Origin: Azospirillum oryzae
GTDB lineage: Bacteria > Pseudomonadota > Alphaproteobacteria > Azospirillales > Azospirillaceae
Direction: 5' to 3'
DNA length: 64,000 nt
Assembly: GCF_900177515.1 (NCBI RefSeq)
Contig: NZ_FXAK01000010.1
Coordinates: 310,001 to 374,000, forward strand
Positions 8,616-17,057 of the stretch are shown here, piece after piece (within the stretch, counting starts at the first letter, position 1; every line of letters begins with the position of its first letter). The position numbers and the translations under genes are program-made. The notes below the pieces were generated by a model. The model ran no database searches. It had not been told where the DNA came from and saw only the letters and a program-made list of their open reading frames with translations.

Positions 8616-9161
8616 ATGAAAACCGCGCTCGACGCATTGTCCGGCCTGCTCGACGTCCTCAGCCGCATCGCCCTCTGGCTCGGCGCCACCGGCCTCGTGG
8701 TGATGACCGCCGCCGTCGGCTGGCAGGTCTGGGGCCGTTTCGTCCTCAACGACAGCCCGTCCTGGACCGAGCCGCTGTCGCTTCTGCTGATGCTGTGGTT
8801 CATCCTGCTTGTCGCCGCAGTCGGCGTGCGCGAGCGCTTCCATCTCGGGCTCGATCTGATCCGCGACATCGTGCCGGAAATCGTGCGCGTGGGCATGGAC
8901 ATCGCCAGCTTCCTGATCGTCGGCGCCTTCGGGGCGGCGATGGCCTGGTACAGCCTGGATCTGGTGATCGGCACCTGGAGCGCCACCATCCCGGTGCTGG
9001 AGATCCCGGAAAGCTTCACCTACCTGCCGCTGACCGTCTCCGGTGTCCTGATCGCCCTGTTCTCGATCGAACGCACGCTGCACCTGCTGGTGGAACGCCG
9101 GTCGCAGGCGGGAGCGGAGGCGCTGGCCCAGGCGCATGCCGTGCTGCCCAGCGCGGAATAA
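8616..9161 (+). CDS. dctQ: TRAP transporter small permease, DctQ family
   Basis: The 181-residue membrane protein has four predicted membrane segments (around IALWLGATGLVVMTAAVGW, LSLLLMLWFILLVAAVGV, IASFLIVGAFGAAMAWY and LPLTVSGVLIALFSI). It carries the DctQ signature WQVWGRFVLNDSPSWTEPLS. It partners the large permease DctM at the inner membrane. The ATG at 8616 with GGAG seven bases upstream is preferred to a GTG at 8601. It lies between dctP and dctM on the same strand. Confidence 0.88.
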   Translation: MKTALDALSGLLDVLSRIALWLGATGLVVMTAAVGWQVWGRFVLNDSPSWTEPLSLLLMLWFILLVAAVGVRERFHLGLDLIRDIVPEIVRVGMDIASFLIVGAFGAAMAWYSLDLVIGTWSATIPVLEIPESFTYLPLTVSGVLIALFSIERTLHLLVERRSQAGAEALAQAHAVLPSAE

Positions 9162-9292
9162 CTGGGCGCGGAATAACGCGGGCACAGTCTAATCGGGCGC
9201 CGAATGGCAGGGCGCCGACCAGTCAGCACATTCAGAACTCGGCACCGGCCGGCGCGAAAGCGGCGGCGGCCCTGCCTTGGGGAACTCCGGTC

Positions 9293-10576
9293 ATGGAACT
9301 CACCATCCTTTTCGGCACCTTCGTGGTGCTGCTGTTCCTGGGCGTGCCGATCGCCTTCGTGCTCGGCATCTCGTCGCTGGCGACCATCGTCTACATGGGC
9401 ATGCCGCCGCTGATCGTCTTCCAGCGCATGGCGTCGGGCATGAACGCCTTCGCCCTGATGGCGATCCCCTTCTTCATCTATGCCGGCGAGCTGATGGTGC
9501 GCGGCGCCATCGCCGAGAAGCTGGTGCGGCTGGCGGCGGCCATGGTCGGCCATTTCCGCGGCGGGCTGGGGCTGGTCAACGTCACCGCCTCCACCTTCTT
9601 CGGCGGCGTGTCCGGCTCGGCGGTGGCCGACGCCTCGGCGGTCGGCGGGCTGATGATCCCGCAGATGCAGAAGCGCGGCTATGGCGTCGATTACGCGGTG
9701 AACATCACCGTGACCTCGGCGATCATCGCGCTGATGATCCCGCCCAGCCACAACATGATCATCTATTCGATCTCGGCCGGCGGCACGATCTCCATCGCCG
9801 ACCTGTTCACCGCTGGCATCGTCCCCGGCCTGCTGCTGGCCGGCCTGCTGATGGTCGCGGCCTATTACGTCGCCCGCAAGCGCAACTACCCGTCGGAGAC
9901 CTTTCCGGGCTGGGGTGCGGTCGGCGGCATCTTCATCAACGCGGTGCCGGGCCTGCTGCTGATCGGCATCATCGTCGGCGGCGTGCGGTCGGGCGTGTTC
10001 ACCGCCACCGAAAGCTCGATGGTGTCGGTGGCCTATGCGCTGCTGATCACGCTGACGGTCTACCGCAGCATGAGCTGGACCGATTTCGTCGCCGCCACCA
10101 TGGGTGCCGCCCGGACCACCGCGATGGTGCTGCTGGTCATCGGCGCCGCCGCCTCCTTCGGGTGGCTGCTGGCCCTGATGCAGGTGCCGACCGCGACCGT
10201 CAACCTGATGCGCAGCATCAGCGACAACCCCTATGTCATCTTCCTGCTGATCAACGTGGCGCTGCTGGTGCTCGGCTGCTTCATGGACATGTCGCCGCTG
10301 ATCATCATCACCACGCCGATCTTCCTGCCGGTCATCAAGGCCTTCGGCATGGACCCGGTGCATTTCGGCGTGATCCTGATCCTGAACCTCGGCATTGGAC
10401 TCTGCACGCCGCCGGTGGGATCGGTGCTGTTCGTCGGCTGCGCGGTGGGACGCATACCGATCATGCAGGCCGTGCGGACGATCTGGCCCTTCTACATCGC
10501 CTGCCTGGTCACGCTGATGCTGGTCACCTACGTCCCGGCGATCTCCCTGGCGCTGCCGCACATGTTCGCGGATTGA
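9293..10576 (+). CDS. dctM: TRAP transporter large permease, DctM family
   Basis: The 427-residue protein has about twelve hydrophobic segments and family motifs MAIPFFIYAGELMVRG, the ion-site stretch FFGGVSGSAVADASAVGG, and LGCFMDMSPLIIITTPIFLPV near the C-terminal half. It is the sodium- or proton-coupled permease that imports the substrate delivered by DctP. The start MELTILFGTFVV at 9293 matches the family N-terminus; the open frame runs further upstream but overlaps dctQ in another frame. A strong terminator follows at 10625, closing the dctPQM unit. Confidence 0.9.
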   Translation: MELTILFGTFVVLLFLGVPIAFVLGISSLATIVYMGMPPLIVFQRMASGMNAFALMAIPFFIYAGELMVRGAIAEKLVRLAAAMVGHFRGGLGLVNVTASTFFGGVSGSAVADASAVGGLMIPQMQKRGYGVDYAVNITVTSAIIALMIPPSHNMIIYSISAGGTISIADLFTAGIVPGLLLAGLLMVAAYYVARKRNYPSETFPGWGAVGGIFINAVPGLLLIGIIVGGVRSGVFTATESSMVSVAYALLITLTVYRSMSWTDFVAATMGAARTTAMVLLVIGAAASFGWLLALMQVPTATVNLMRSISDNPYVIFLLINVALLVLGCFMDMSPLIIITTPIFLPVIKAFGMDPVHFGVILILNLGIGLCTPPVGSVLFVGCAVGRIPIMQAVRTIWPFYIACLVTLMLVTYVPAISLALPHMFAD

Positions 10577-10624
10577 GGCCGGCGACCGGTTTTCCCGCCT
10601 GCCGAACGACTTCTCTCCTGGACT

Positions 10625-10660
10625 GGGCCATCGGGATCTTCCCGGTGGCCCTATTTTTTT
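10625..10660 (+). terminator. Rho-independent terminator after dctM
   Basis: A 12-pair stem (GGGCCATCGGGA with TCCCGGTGGCCC, one T-G wobble, loop TCT) is followed by TATTTTTTT. Confidence 0.88.
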
Positions 10661-10942
10661 GTGCGCCCGCCGGGCCTCACCCCGAATTGGAGGTAATCGG
10701 CCGGGGATCTACCCGATTTGGGAAAAAGAGTGGCAAGCCGCCGCACCGGGCTGGGCCAGCCGGGTGGCGTCGAAATCGATAGCGACTGTACTGCTTGCGC
10801 TTCGGGAGAGAAAAAGGTCGCCCGGCCGGGGCGGATGCTTCCCAAGGAATGATCGGCTTATTGGACGTTGTTCCGTGGACATGATCCCGTACATCACAGT
10901 CGAGCAAAACGATTTCCAACAACTCCCCAGAAAGGGGTTTTC

Positions 10943-13492
10943 ATGCACGGGATCATTCTTGCCGACGCCGGTCTGTCCGACATCGATGCGCTGATCGGCC
11001 GGCACGCGCCGGACATGACGGTGATCCGGGTCGCCGCCGACGAGGACGCCGTCGCCCTGCTGGTCGAGGCGCTGGAAACGGCATCGGCGACGGGTGCCAC
11101 CGCGATCCACCTGATTGCCCATGGCGCGCCGGGTGTGGTGAAGCTGGGGGCGACGCCGCTCGACACAAGCGCCCTGTTCGACCGCCGCTGGCCCGATGCG
11201 TCCGGCTGCGAGATCCTGATCCATGCCTGCGACGTCGGCGCCGGCAGCAACGGGCGCCGCTTCGTCGAGCGTCTGGCCGCCGTCACCGGCGCCCGCGTCG
11301 CCGCCGCCAGCCATCCGGTGGGCCATGCCGACCAGGGCGGCTCGTGGGATCTCGACGTCGTGACCGGCCCGATCCTGGCCGCCCGTCCGTTCGCGGGGGC
11401 GGAGGCCTGGCCGCACACTCTGGCCTACAGCGGCACGGCGACCAGCGGCAACGACACGCTGATCGGCGATAACGGCGGCAACACCATCAACGGGCTGGCC
11501 GGCAACGACAGCATCGTCGGCGGCACCGGCAACGACAGCCTGCTCGGCGGGACCGGCAACGACACGCTGGTCGGCGGCGGCAACAGCGGCCAGTCGGCCG
11601 GCGACACGCTGAACGGCGGGCTGGGCGGCGACCATTATGTCGGCGGCAACGGCTTCACCATCGTCACCTACGAGAACGCCACCACCGGCATCACGCTGGA
11701 CCTGACCAACGGCGCCAACAACACCGGCGAGGCGGCCGGCGACACCTTCGTCGACATCCAGCGCTGGGTCGGGTCGGAGCATGACGACAGCCTGACCGCC
11801 GGCGACAGCGCGGTGTGGTTCTGGGGCCATGGCGGCAACGACGTCGAATATGGCGGAGCCGGCAACGACACGCTGGAGGCCGGCGACGGCAACGACACCA
11901 TCTTCGGCGGCGGCGGCACCGACCTGATGTACGGCCGCGCCGACAATGACGAACTTCATGGGCAGATCGGCAACGACACGGTGGCCGGCGGCGGCGGGGC
12001 CGACCTGCTCTATGGCGATGCCGGCAACGACCTGATGAAGGGCGACTGGGAACGCGACACCATCCATGGCGGCGACGGCGACGACACCATCCTGGCCGGC
12101 ATCGTCAGCTCGGGCAGCTATGCCCAGACCCAGGCCGACACCCTCTATGGCGAGGGCGGCAACGACCGCTACATCGTGGTCAGCCAGTATGATGCCGGCA
12201 CCGTCAGCTTCGATGGCGGCACCGGCACCGACACGCTGGAACTGCGGTCGGACAACCTGACCAGCTACAACGGCTACGATCTGGAATATTTCACCGACGT
12301 CGCCTCTCCGAAGATCGACATCAGCGGCATGACGCTGACCAGCGTCGAGACACTGGCCCTGACCGGCAGCAAGCGTCACACGGTGACGATGACCGCGGCC
12401 CAGGCCAACGGCTTCACCAGCATCACCGGTGCCGTGACCGGCGATGCCTTCGCCATCGCCGGGGCGTCGCTGTCCGGCAGCGTCGGGTCGGGCACCGGCA
12501 GCGCGCTGCAGGCCGGACAGGTCCAGGCGGAGACGGTGAACGGCGTCACCCTGGTCCATGTCGGGCTGGATTCCACCGCCGGGTCCGACATGACCCTGCG
12601 CATCGCCGGCAGCTTCGCCGCGTCGGACATCAGCCTGTCGGGCAACACCATCACGCTGGGGCAGGCCGGTTCCGGCGGCTCGACCGGCGGCGGTGACACC
12701 GGGGGCGGCAACACCGGTGGCGGCACGGGCGGGCTGACCCTGACCGGCACCGACGCCCGCGACTATCTGGCCGGCGGCAGCGGCAACGACACCATCATCA
12801 GCAATGCCGGCAACGACTATATGGTCGGCGGCGCCGGCAGCGACAGCTTCGTCTTCAAGCCGGGCGACGGCTGGGATTACATCGGCGATTTCCAGGCCGG
12901 CAGCGGCGGCGACGTGCTGAACGTCGCGGGCTGGAACGGGCTGAAGGATTTCGCCTCGGTGATGGCCGTCACCGTTCAGGACGGCGCCAACACCGTCGTC
13001 CGCTTCGACAACGGCAACAGCGCCATCCTGGCCAACGTCACCCGCAGCAGCCTGACCGCCGCCAACTTCTCCTTCGCGACGGTGGGCGGCAGCACGGGTG
13101 GCGGCACGGGCGGGTCCACCGGCCCCACCGGCCAGACCATCACCGGCACCTCGGCCGGGGAATTCCTGGCCGGCGGCAGCGGCAACGACACCATCACCGG
13201 CAACGGCGGCAACGACTACATGGTCGGCGGCGCCGGGCGGGACACCTTCGTCCAGAATGCCGGCGACGGGTGGGACTGCATCGGCGACTTCCAGGCCGGC
13301 ACCGGCGGCGACGTGGTCGACCTCCGCAGCATCTCCGGCTTCAGCAGCCTGAACGACGTGCTGACCCACTCGGCGCAGAACGGCGCCGACCTGTCGATCG
13401 ACCTCGGCGCCTTCAACTCCATCAAGCTGATGGGCGTCGACCGCAACAGCCTGACGGCGGAGAACTTCCTGTTCGCCAACCCGGTGGGGTGA
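10943..13492 (+). CDS. DUF4347 domain RTX (hemolysin-type calcium-binding repeat) protein
   Basis: This 849-residue acidic protein has no Sec signal. Residues 1-165 form a DUF4347 domain, a caspase/CHAT-like fold by family knowledge, with the candidate dyad His60 (HLIAHG) and Cys96 (IHACDVG). About 170-430 is a long array of GGXGXDXXX nonapeptides (GGTGNDSLL, GGAGNDTLE, GGDGDDTIL) that bind calcium. After a middle beta-rich region come two copies of a roughly 110-residue module (about 602-713 and 730-849), joined by Gly/Thr/Ser-rich linkers and each containing AGGSGNDTI and NDYMVGGAG. The design fits type I secretion to the cell surface. No cognate RTX secretion genes are adjacent. A good AAAGGGG ribosome site precedes the ATG, and a terminator follows. 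Function unknown: adhesin, protease or self-processing surface protein are all possible. Confidence 0.85.
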   Translation: MHGIILADAGLSDIDALIGRHAPDMTVIRVAADEDAVALLVEALETASATGATAIHLIAHGAPGVVKLGATPLDTSALFDRRWPDASGCEILIHACDVGAGSNGRRFVERLAAVTGARVAAASHPVGHADQGGSWDLDVVTGPILAARPFAGAEAWPHTLAYSGTATSGNDTLIGDNGGNTINGLAGNDSIVGGTGNDSLLGGTGNDTLVGGGNSGQSAGDTLNGGLGGDHYVGGNGFTIVTYENATTGITLDLTNGANNTGEAAGDTFVDIQRWVGSEHDDSLTAGDSAVWFWGHGGNDVEYGGAGNDTLEAGDGNDTIFGGGGTDLMYGRADNDELHGQIGNDTVAGGGGADLLYGDAGNDLMKGDWERDTIHGGDGDDTILAGIVSSGSYAQTQADTLYGEGGNDRYIVVSQYDAGTVSFDGGTGTDTLELRSDNLTSYNGYDLEYFTDVASPKIDISGMTLTSVETLALTGSKRHTVTMTAAQANGFTSITGAVTGDAFAIAGASLSGSVGSGTGSALQAGQVQAETVNGVTLVHVGLDSTAGSDMTLRIAGSFAASDISLSGNTITLGQAGSGGSTGGGDTGGGNTGGGTGGLTLTGTDARDYLAGGSGNDTIISNAGNDYMVGGAGSDSFVFKPGDGWDYIGDFQAGSGGDVLNVAGWNGLKDFASVMAVTVQDGANTVVRFDNGNSAILANVTRSSLTAANFSFATVGGSTGGGTGGSTGPTGQTITGTSAGEFLAGGSGNDTITGNGGNDYMVGGAGRDTFVQNAGDGWDCIGDFQAGTGGDVVDLRSISGFSSLNDVLTHSAQNGADLSIDLGAFNSIKLMGVDRNSLTAENFLFANPVG

Positions 13493-13518
13493 CGGCTGAA
13501 GTGAGCGTCTAGTTAGAC

Positions 13519-13560
13519 GGAAAGAGCCCTCGCCCGAGCTTTCGGGCGGGGGCTCTTCCG
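13519..13560. terminator. Bidirectional terminator between the RTX gene and dihydropyrimidinase gene
   Basis: A 16-pair stem has arms 13522-13537 and 13542-13557 (AAGAGCCCTCGCCCGA with its complement, one T-G wobble) and loop GCTT. It serves the convergent genes ending at 13492 and 13566. Confidence 0.85.
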
Positions 13561-13565
13561 GTTTC

Positions 13566-15008
13566 TTACCGTTCCACCGCCACCGGGACGTTCAGGGCGT
13601 TGCGCTTCGACACCGCCTCGTAGACCGGCGGGAAGGCGGGGCGGTTGATGTAGCGGCCGGCACCGCGCACGGCGCGGCTTTCGCCCAGCGCGTGGACGAT
13701 GCGGCCCTGGCTCAGCGTGTAGGCCGGGGTGCCGGTGACGGTCATGCCTTCGAAGATATTCAGGCCGACTTTCTGCATCTGGGTCTTGGCCGAGATGGTC
13801 TTGGTCGCCTTCGGGTCCCACACCACCAGATCGGCATCGGCCCCGACGCTGACCGAGCCCTTGCGCGGGTAGAGGTTGAAGATCTTGGCGGCGTTGGCGG
13901 AGGTCACGGCGACGAACTCGTTCATCGTCAGCCGGCCGGTGTTGACGCCGTGGGTCCACAGCGCGGTCATGCGGTCCTCGATGCCGGCGGTGCCGTTCGG
14001 GATCTTGGTGAAGTCGTTGCGGCCCATCGCCTTCTGCTCCGCGCAGAAGCAGCAATGGTCGGTGGCGGTGGTGTGCAGGTGCCCCGCCTGCAGGCCGCGC
14101 CACAGCGCGTCCTGATGTTCCTTCGGGCGGAAGGGCGGGCTCATGACGTGGCCGGCGGCGAAGTCCCAGTCGGGATTGCGGTAGACGCTGTCGTCGATCA
14201 GCAGATGTCCGGCCAGCACCTCGCCGAACACGCGCTGGCCGCCGTTCTGGCCGCGTTCGATTGCTTCCAGCGCCTCCTTGGCCGAGACATGGACGATGTA
14301 GACCGGCACGCCGAACACGCGGGCGACCTGGATGGCGCGGTTGGCGGCCTCGCCCTCCACCTCGGGTGGGCGGGAGAGGGGGTGCGCTTCGGGACCGGTC
14401 AGTCCCTGGGCCAGCAGCTTCTTCTGCAGTTGGAAGACCAGCTCGCCGTTCTCGGCATGGACGGTGGGAATCGCGCCCAGCTCCAGGCAGCGCTGGAAGC
14501 TGTTCACCAGCGTCTCGTCGTCGGCCATGATGGCGTTCTTGTAGGCCATGAAGTGCTTGAAGCTGTTCACGCCATGGTCGGCGACCAGCGTGCCCATGTC
14601 CTGCCGCACGCTCTCGTCCCACCACGTCACGGCGACGTGGAAGCTGTAGTCGCCGGCCGCCTTCTCCGCCCAGCCGCGCCAGGTGCGGTAGGCCTCCATC
14701 AGGCTCTGCTTCGGGTTGGGGATGACGAAGTCGATGATCATCGTCGTTCCCCCGGCGAAGCCGGCGGCGGTGCCGCTGAAGAAATCCTCCGTCGTCACCG
14801 TGCCCATGAAGGGCAGTTCCATGTGGGTGTGCGGATCGATGCCGCCGGGCATGACGTAGCAGCCGCCGGCATCCACCACCTCCGCCCCCGCCGGCACGTC
14901 GAGAGTGTCGCCCACCGCGGTGATGATGCCGTCCTGGCAGAGGACGTCGGCGCGGCGGGTGTGCTCGGCGGTGACGACGGTGCCGCCGCGGATCAGGATG
15001 GTGGACAT
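13566..15008 (-). CDS. hydA: Dihydropyrimidinase (D-hydantoinase family)
   Basis: This 480-residue cyclic amidohydrolase is of typical length. The metal-site motif GIDPHTHMELPF gives His60 and His62, Lys151 in NSFKHFMAYK is the carbamylated bridging lysine, and HAENGE and HVSAKEALEAI supply the other ligand histidines. It hydrolyses 5,6-dihydrouracil or dihydrothymine to the N-carbamoyl-beta-amino acid in the cytoplasm, the second step of reductive pyrimidine breakdown. It is the last gene of the minus-strand set preT-preA-amidohydrolase-tetR-hydA. The operon context makes pyrimidine use more likely than a hydantoin-specific enzyme. Confidence 0.9.
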   Translation of the reverse strand: MSTILIRGGTVVTAEHTRRADVLCQDGIITAVGDTLDVPAGAEVVDAGGCYVMPGGIDPHTHMELPFMGTVTTEDFFSGTAAGFAGGTTMIIDFVIPNPKQSLMEAYRTWRGWAEKAAGDYSFHVAVTWWDESVRQDMGTLVADHGVNSFKHFMAYKNAIMADDETLVNSFQRCLELGAIPTVHAENGELVFQLQKKLLAQGLTGPEAHPLSRPPEVEGEAANRAIQVARVFGVPVYIVHVSAKEALEAIERGQNGGQRVFGEVLAGHLLIDDSVYRNPDWDFAAGHVMSPPFRPKEHQDALWRGLQAGHLHTTATDHCCFCAEQKAMGRNDFTKIPNGTAGIEDRMTALWTHGVNTGRLTMNEFVAVTSANAAKIFNLYPRKGSVSVGADADLVVWDPKATKTISAKTQMQKVGLNIFEGMTVTGTPAYTLSQGRIVHALGESRAVRGAGRYINRPAFPPVYEAVSKRNALNVPVAVER

Positions 15009-15022
15009 GCTCGGGCGCTCCC

Positions 15023-15730
15023 TCAGAGGTTCGATGGGACGGAGTCGGTGGGCGTAATCGGGATTTCAGGTTCCGGTAGCCCGGCGGCGCGCAGGACCAT
15101 GCGCAGCACCTCCGCCGTCATGGCGGCGAAGTCCTGGCGGGTCAGGCTGCGGCGGCCCAGCACCTTGCGGATCTGCACGTCGAAGTCGGCGTAATGCTGG
15201 GTCACCGCCCAGATCATGAACAGGAACTGGCGGGCATCCACCGGCGCCATGCGGCCGGCGGCGACCCAGCCGTCGATGACGCCTGCCTTGGCGTCGACCA
15301 GCGACTTCAGGTCCTCGGCCAGGAAACGTTCGACCTGGTTCCCGCCATGCAGGATCTCGTTGGCGAAGACCTTCGAGGCGTGGGGCCGGGTGCGCGACGC
15401 CTCCATCTTGGCGATGACGTAGGCGGTCAGCGCGACGGACGGATCGGCATCGGGGGTGAAGGAATCGATCGGCGCCAGCCACATCCGCAGGATGTTGTCG
15501 AGCACCGCGCGGTAGAGTTCGTCCTTGGTGCCGAAATAGTAATGCAGGTTGGCCTTGGGCAGGCCGGCCCGCTCGGCGATGTCGGCCATGGTGGCGCCGG
15601 CGAAGCCGGCTTCGGCGAAGACGCGTTCGGCCGCCTTCAGGATGCGCTCGACGTTCTCACGCCGGATGCGGCCCTGGGGCGAGGTGGTGTCGGTGGTGTC
15701 GGCAGCCGTTCGCGCCATCGCTTTTGCCAT
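15023..15730 (-). CDS. TetR/AcrR-family regulator, RutR-like
   Basis: The 235-residue protein has an N-terminal helix-turn-helix (ERILKAAERVFAEAGFAGATMADIAERAGLPKANLHYYFGTKDELY, in two parts about 29-72). Its longer C-terminal domain resembles RutR, the uracil/thymine-responsive TetR repressor (ANEILHGG, FMIWAVTQHYADF). It sits inside the pyrimidine operon between the amidohydrolase and hydA genes. A RutR-like inverted repeat lies upstream of preT (19794-19809), so it probably autoregulates the whole operon in response to a pyrimidine. The effector is inferred from family and context. Confidence 0.82.
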   Translation of the reverse strand: MAKAMARTAADTTDTTSPQGRIRRENVERILKAAERVFAEAGFAGATMADIAERAGLPKANLHYYFGTKDELYRAVLDNILRMWLAPIDSFTPDADPSVALTAYVIAKMEASRTRPHASKVFANEILHGGNQVERFLAEDLKSLVDAKAGVIDGWVAAGRMAPVDARQFLFMIWAVTQHYADFDVQIRKVLGRRSLTRQDFAAMTAEVLRMVLRAAGLPEPEIPITPTDSVPSNL

Positions 15731-15763
15731 TGCTGTTGCTGATGCCTTCTCAGCGGGAGCGTA

Positions 15764-17035
15764 TCACTCCGCGGGCGCTTTCACCTGCTCCGCCATGGCG
15801 TCTGCTCGGTCGAGCACGGCGTGCAGCAGCACCTCGCAGCCGGCGGTCGACCATTCCGGGGTCGTCTCTTCGACCTCGTTGTGGCTGATGCCGTCGATGC
15901 AGGGGATGAAGACCATGGCCGTGGGCGCCACCTTCGACAGGTAACAGGCGTCATGCCCGGCGCCCGAGACGATGTCGCGGAAGCTGTGGCCGGTGCGCTC
16001 CACCCCCTTGCGGACGGCGGCGACGCAGGTCTCGTCGAACTTGATCGGGGCGTAGTACCAGATCTGCTGGAAATCGCTCTCCAGCCCGATCTCGCCGGCG
16101 ATGCGCTCCACCTCGGCACGCAGCTCGCCGTCCATGGCGGCGAGGATGGCGTCGTCGGGATGGCGGAAGTCGACGGTGAAGAAGACACGGCCGGGGATGA
16201 CATTGCGGCTGTTGGGATGGATCTGCATCAGCCCAACCGTGGCGCAGGCGAGCGGGCCGTATTTCAGGCCGATGCGGTTGACCGCATCGACGACGCGGGA
16301 TGCTCCCAGCAGCGCGTCCTTGCGGCGGACCATCGGGGTCGGGCCGGCATGGGCCTCCTGGCCGGTGAAGGTGATCTCGTACCAGCGCTGGCCCTGGCAG
16401 TCGGTGACGACGCCGATGGTCTTGCCTTCGATCTCCAGGATCGGACCCTGTTCGATGTGGGCCTCGAAATAGGCGCCGACCTTGCGGCCACCGACTTCCT
16501 GGTCGCCGGCATAGCCGATGCGGGCCAACTCCTCGCCCATCGTCTTGCCGTCGAGGTCGGCGCGCGACAGGCCGTACTCCAGATCGAACACCCCGGCGAA
16601 GACGCCGGACGACACCATGGCGGGGGCGAAGCGCGAGCCTTCCTCGTTGGTCCAGACCGCGACCTCCACCGGGGCCTCGGTGACGTAGTTCATGTCGTTC
16701 AGGCTGCGCACCACCTCCAGCCCGGCCAGCACGCCATAGACGCCGTCATACTTGCCGCCGGTCGGCTGGCTGTCGAGATGGCTGCCCATGATGACCGGCG
16801 GCAGGCTGTCGTCGCGGCCGGGGCGGCGGGCGAAGATGTTGCCCATCTTGTCGACCGAAACCGTGCAGCCGGCCTCCTCGCACCAGCGCACGAACAGGTC
16901 GCGGCCCTGTTTGTCGAGGTCGGTCAGCGCCAGCCGGCACACGCCGCCCTTGGGCGTGGCGCCGATCTGCGCCATGTCCATCAGGCTCTGCCACAGGCGC
17001 GAGCCGTTGACGGCGACATTCTGCGGGGTGGACAT
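15764..17035 (-). CDS. hyuC: Zn-dependent M20-family amidohydrolase, beta-ureidopropionase / N-carbamoyl-amino-acid hydrolase
   Basis: The 423-residue enzyme has the peptidase M20 metal motifs MGSHLDSQPTGGKYDG (His and Asp), WTNEEGSRF (Glu pair) and AHIEQGPILE, plus the C-terminal AGHDACYLS histidine. The dimerisation insert contains GQEAHAGPTPM. It hydrolyses N-carbamoyl-beta-alanine or N-carbamoyl-beta-aminoisobutyrate, step three of reductive pyrimidine breakdown. MSTPQNVAVNGSRLW at 17035 is preferred because AGGAG lies upstream; an upstream in-frame extension overlaps preA. It is located between preA and the tetR gene. Confidence 0.85.
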   Translation of the reverse strand: MSTPQNVAVNGSRLWQSLMDMAQIGATPKGGVCRLALTDLDKQGRDLFVRWCEEAGCTVSVDKMGNIFARRPGRDDSLPPVIMGSHLDSQPTGGKYDGVYGVLAGLEVVRSLNDMNYVTEAPVEVAVWTNEEGSRFAPAMVSSGVFAGVFDLEYGLSRADLDGKTMGEELARIGYAGDQEVGGRKVGAYFEAHIEQGPILEIEGKTIGVVTDCQGQRWYEITFTGQEAHAGPTPMVRRKDALLGASRVVDAVNRIGLKYGPLACATVGLMQIHPNSRNVIPGRVFFTVDFRHPDDAILAAMDGELRAEVERIAGEIGLESDFQQIWYYAPIKFDETCVAAVRKGVERTGHSFRDIVSGAGHDACYLSKVAPTAMVFIPCIDGISHNEVEETTPEWSTAGCEVLLHAVLDRADAMAEQVKAPAE

Positions 17036-17057
17036 GTTGCTCTCTCCTGAACGTCGT

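Noticed and set aside
11440..12150. Short regularly spaced DNA repeats that could suggest a CRISPR array
   Set aside because: They encode the RTX nonapeptides in frame; unit length 27 bases, no spacers, no cas genes.
10709..13369. 886-codon open frame on the minus strand opposite the RTX gene
   Set aside because: It mirrors the Gly-Asp nonapeptide repeats; no start signals and no family resemblance.
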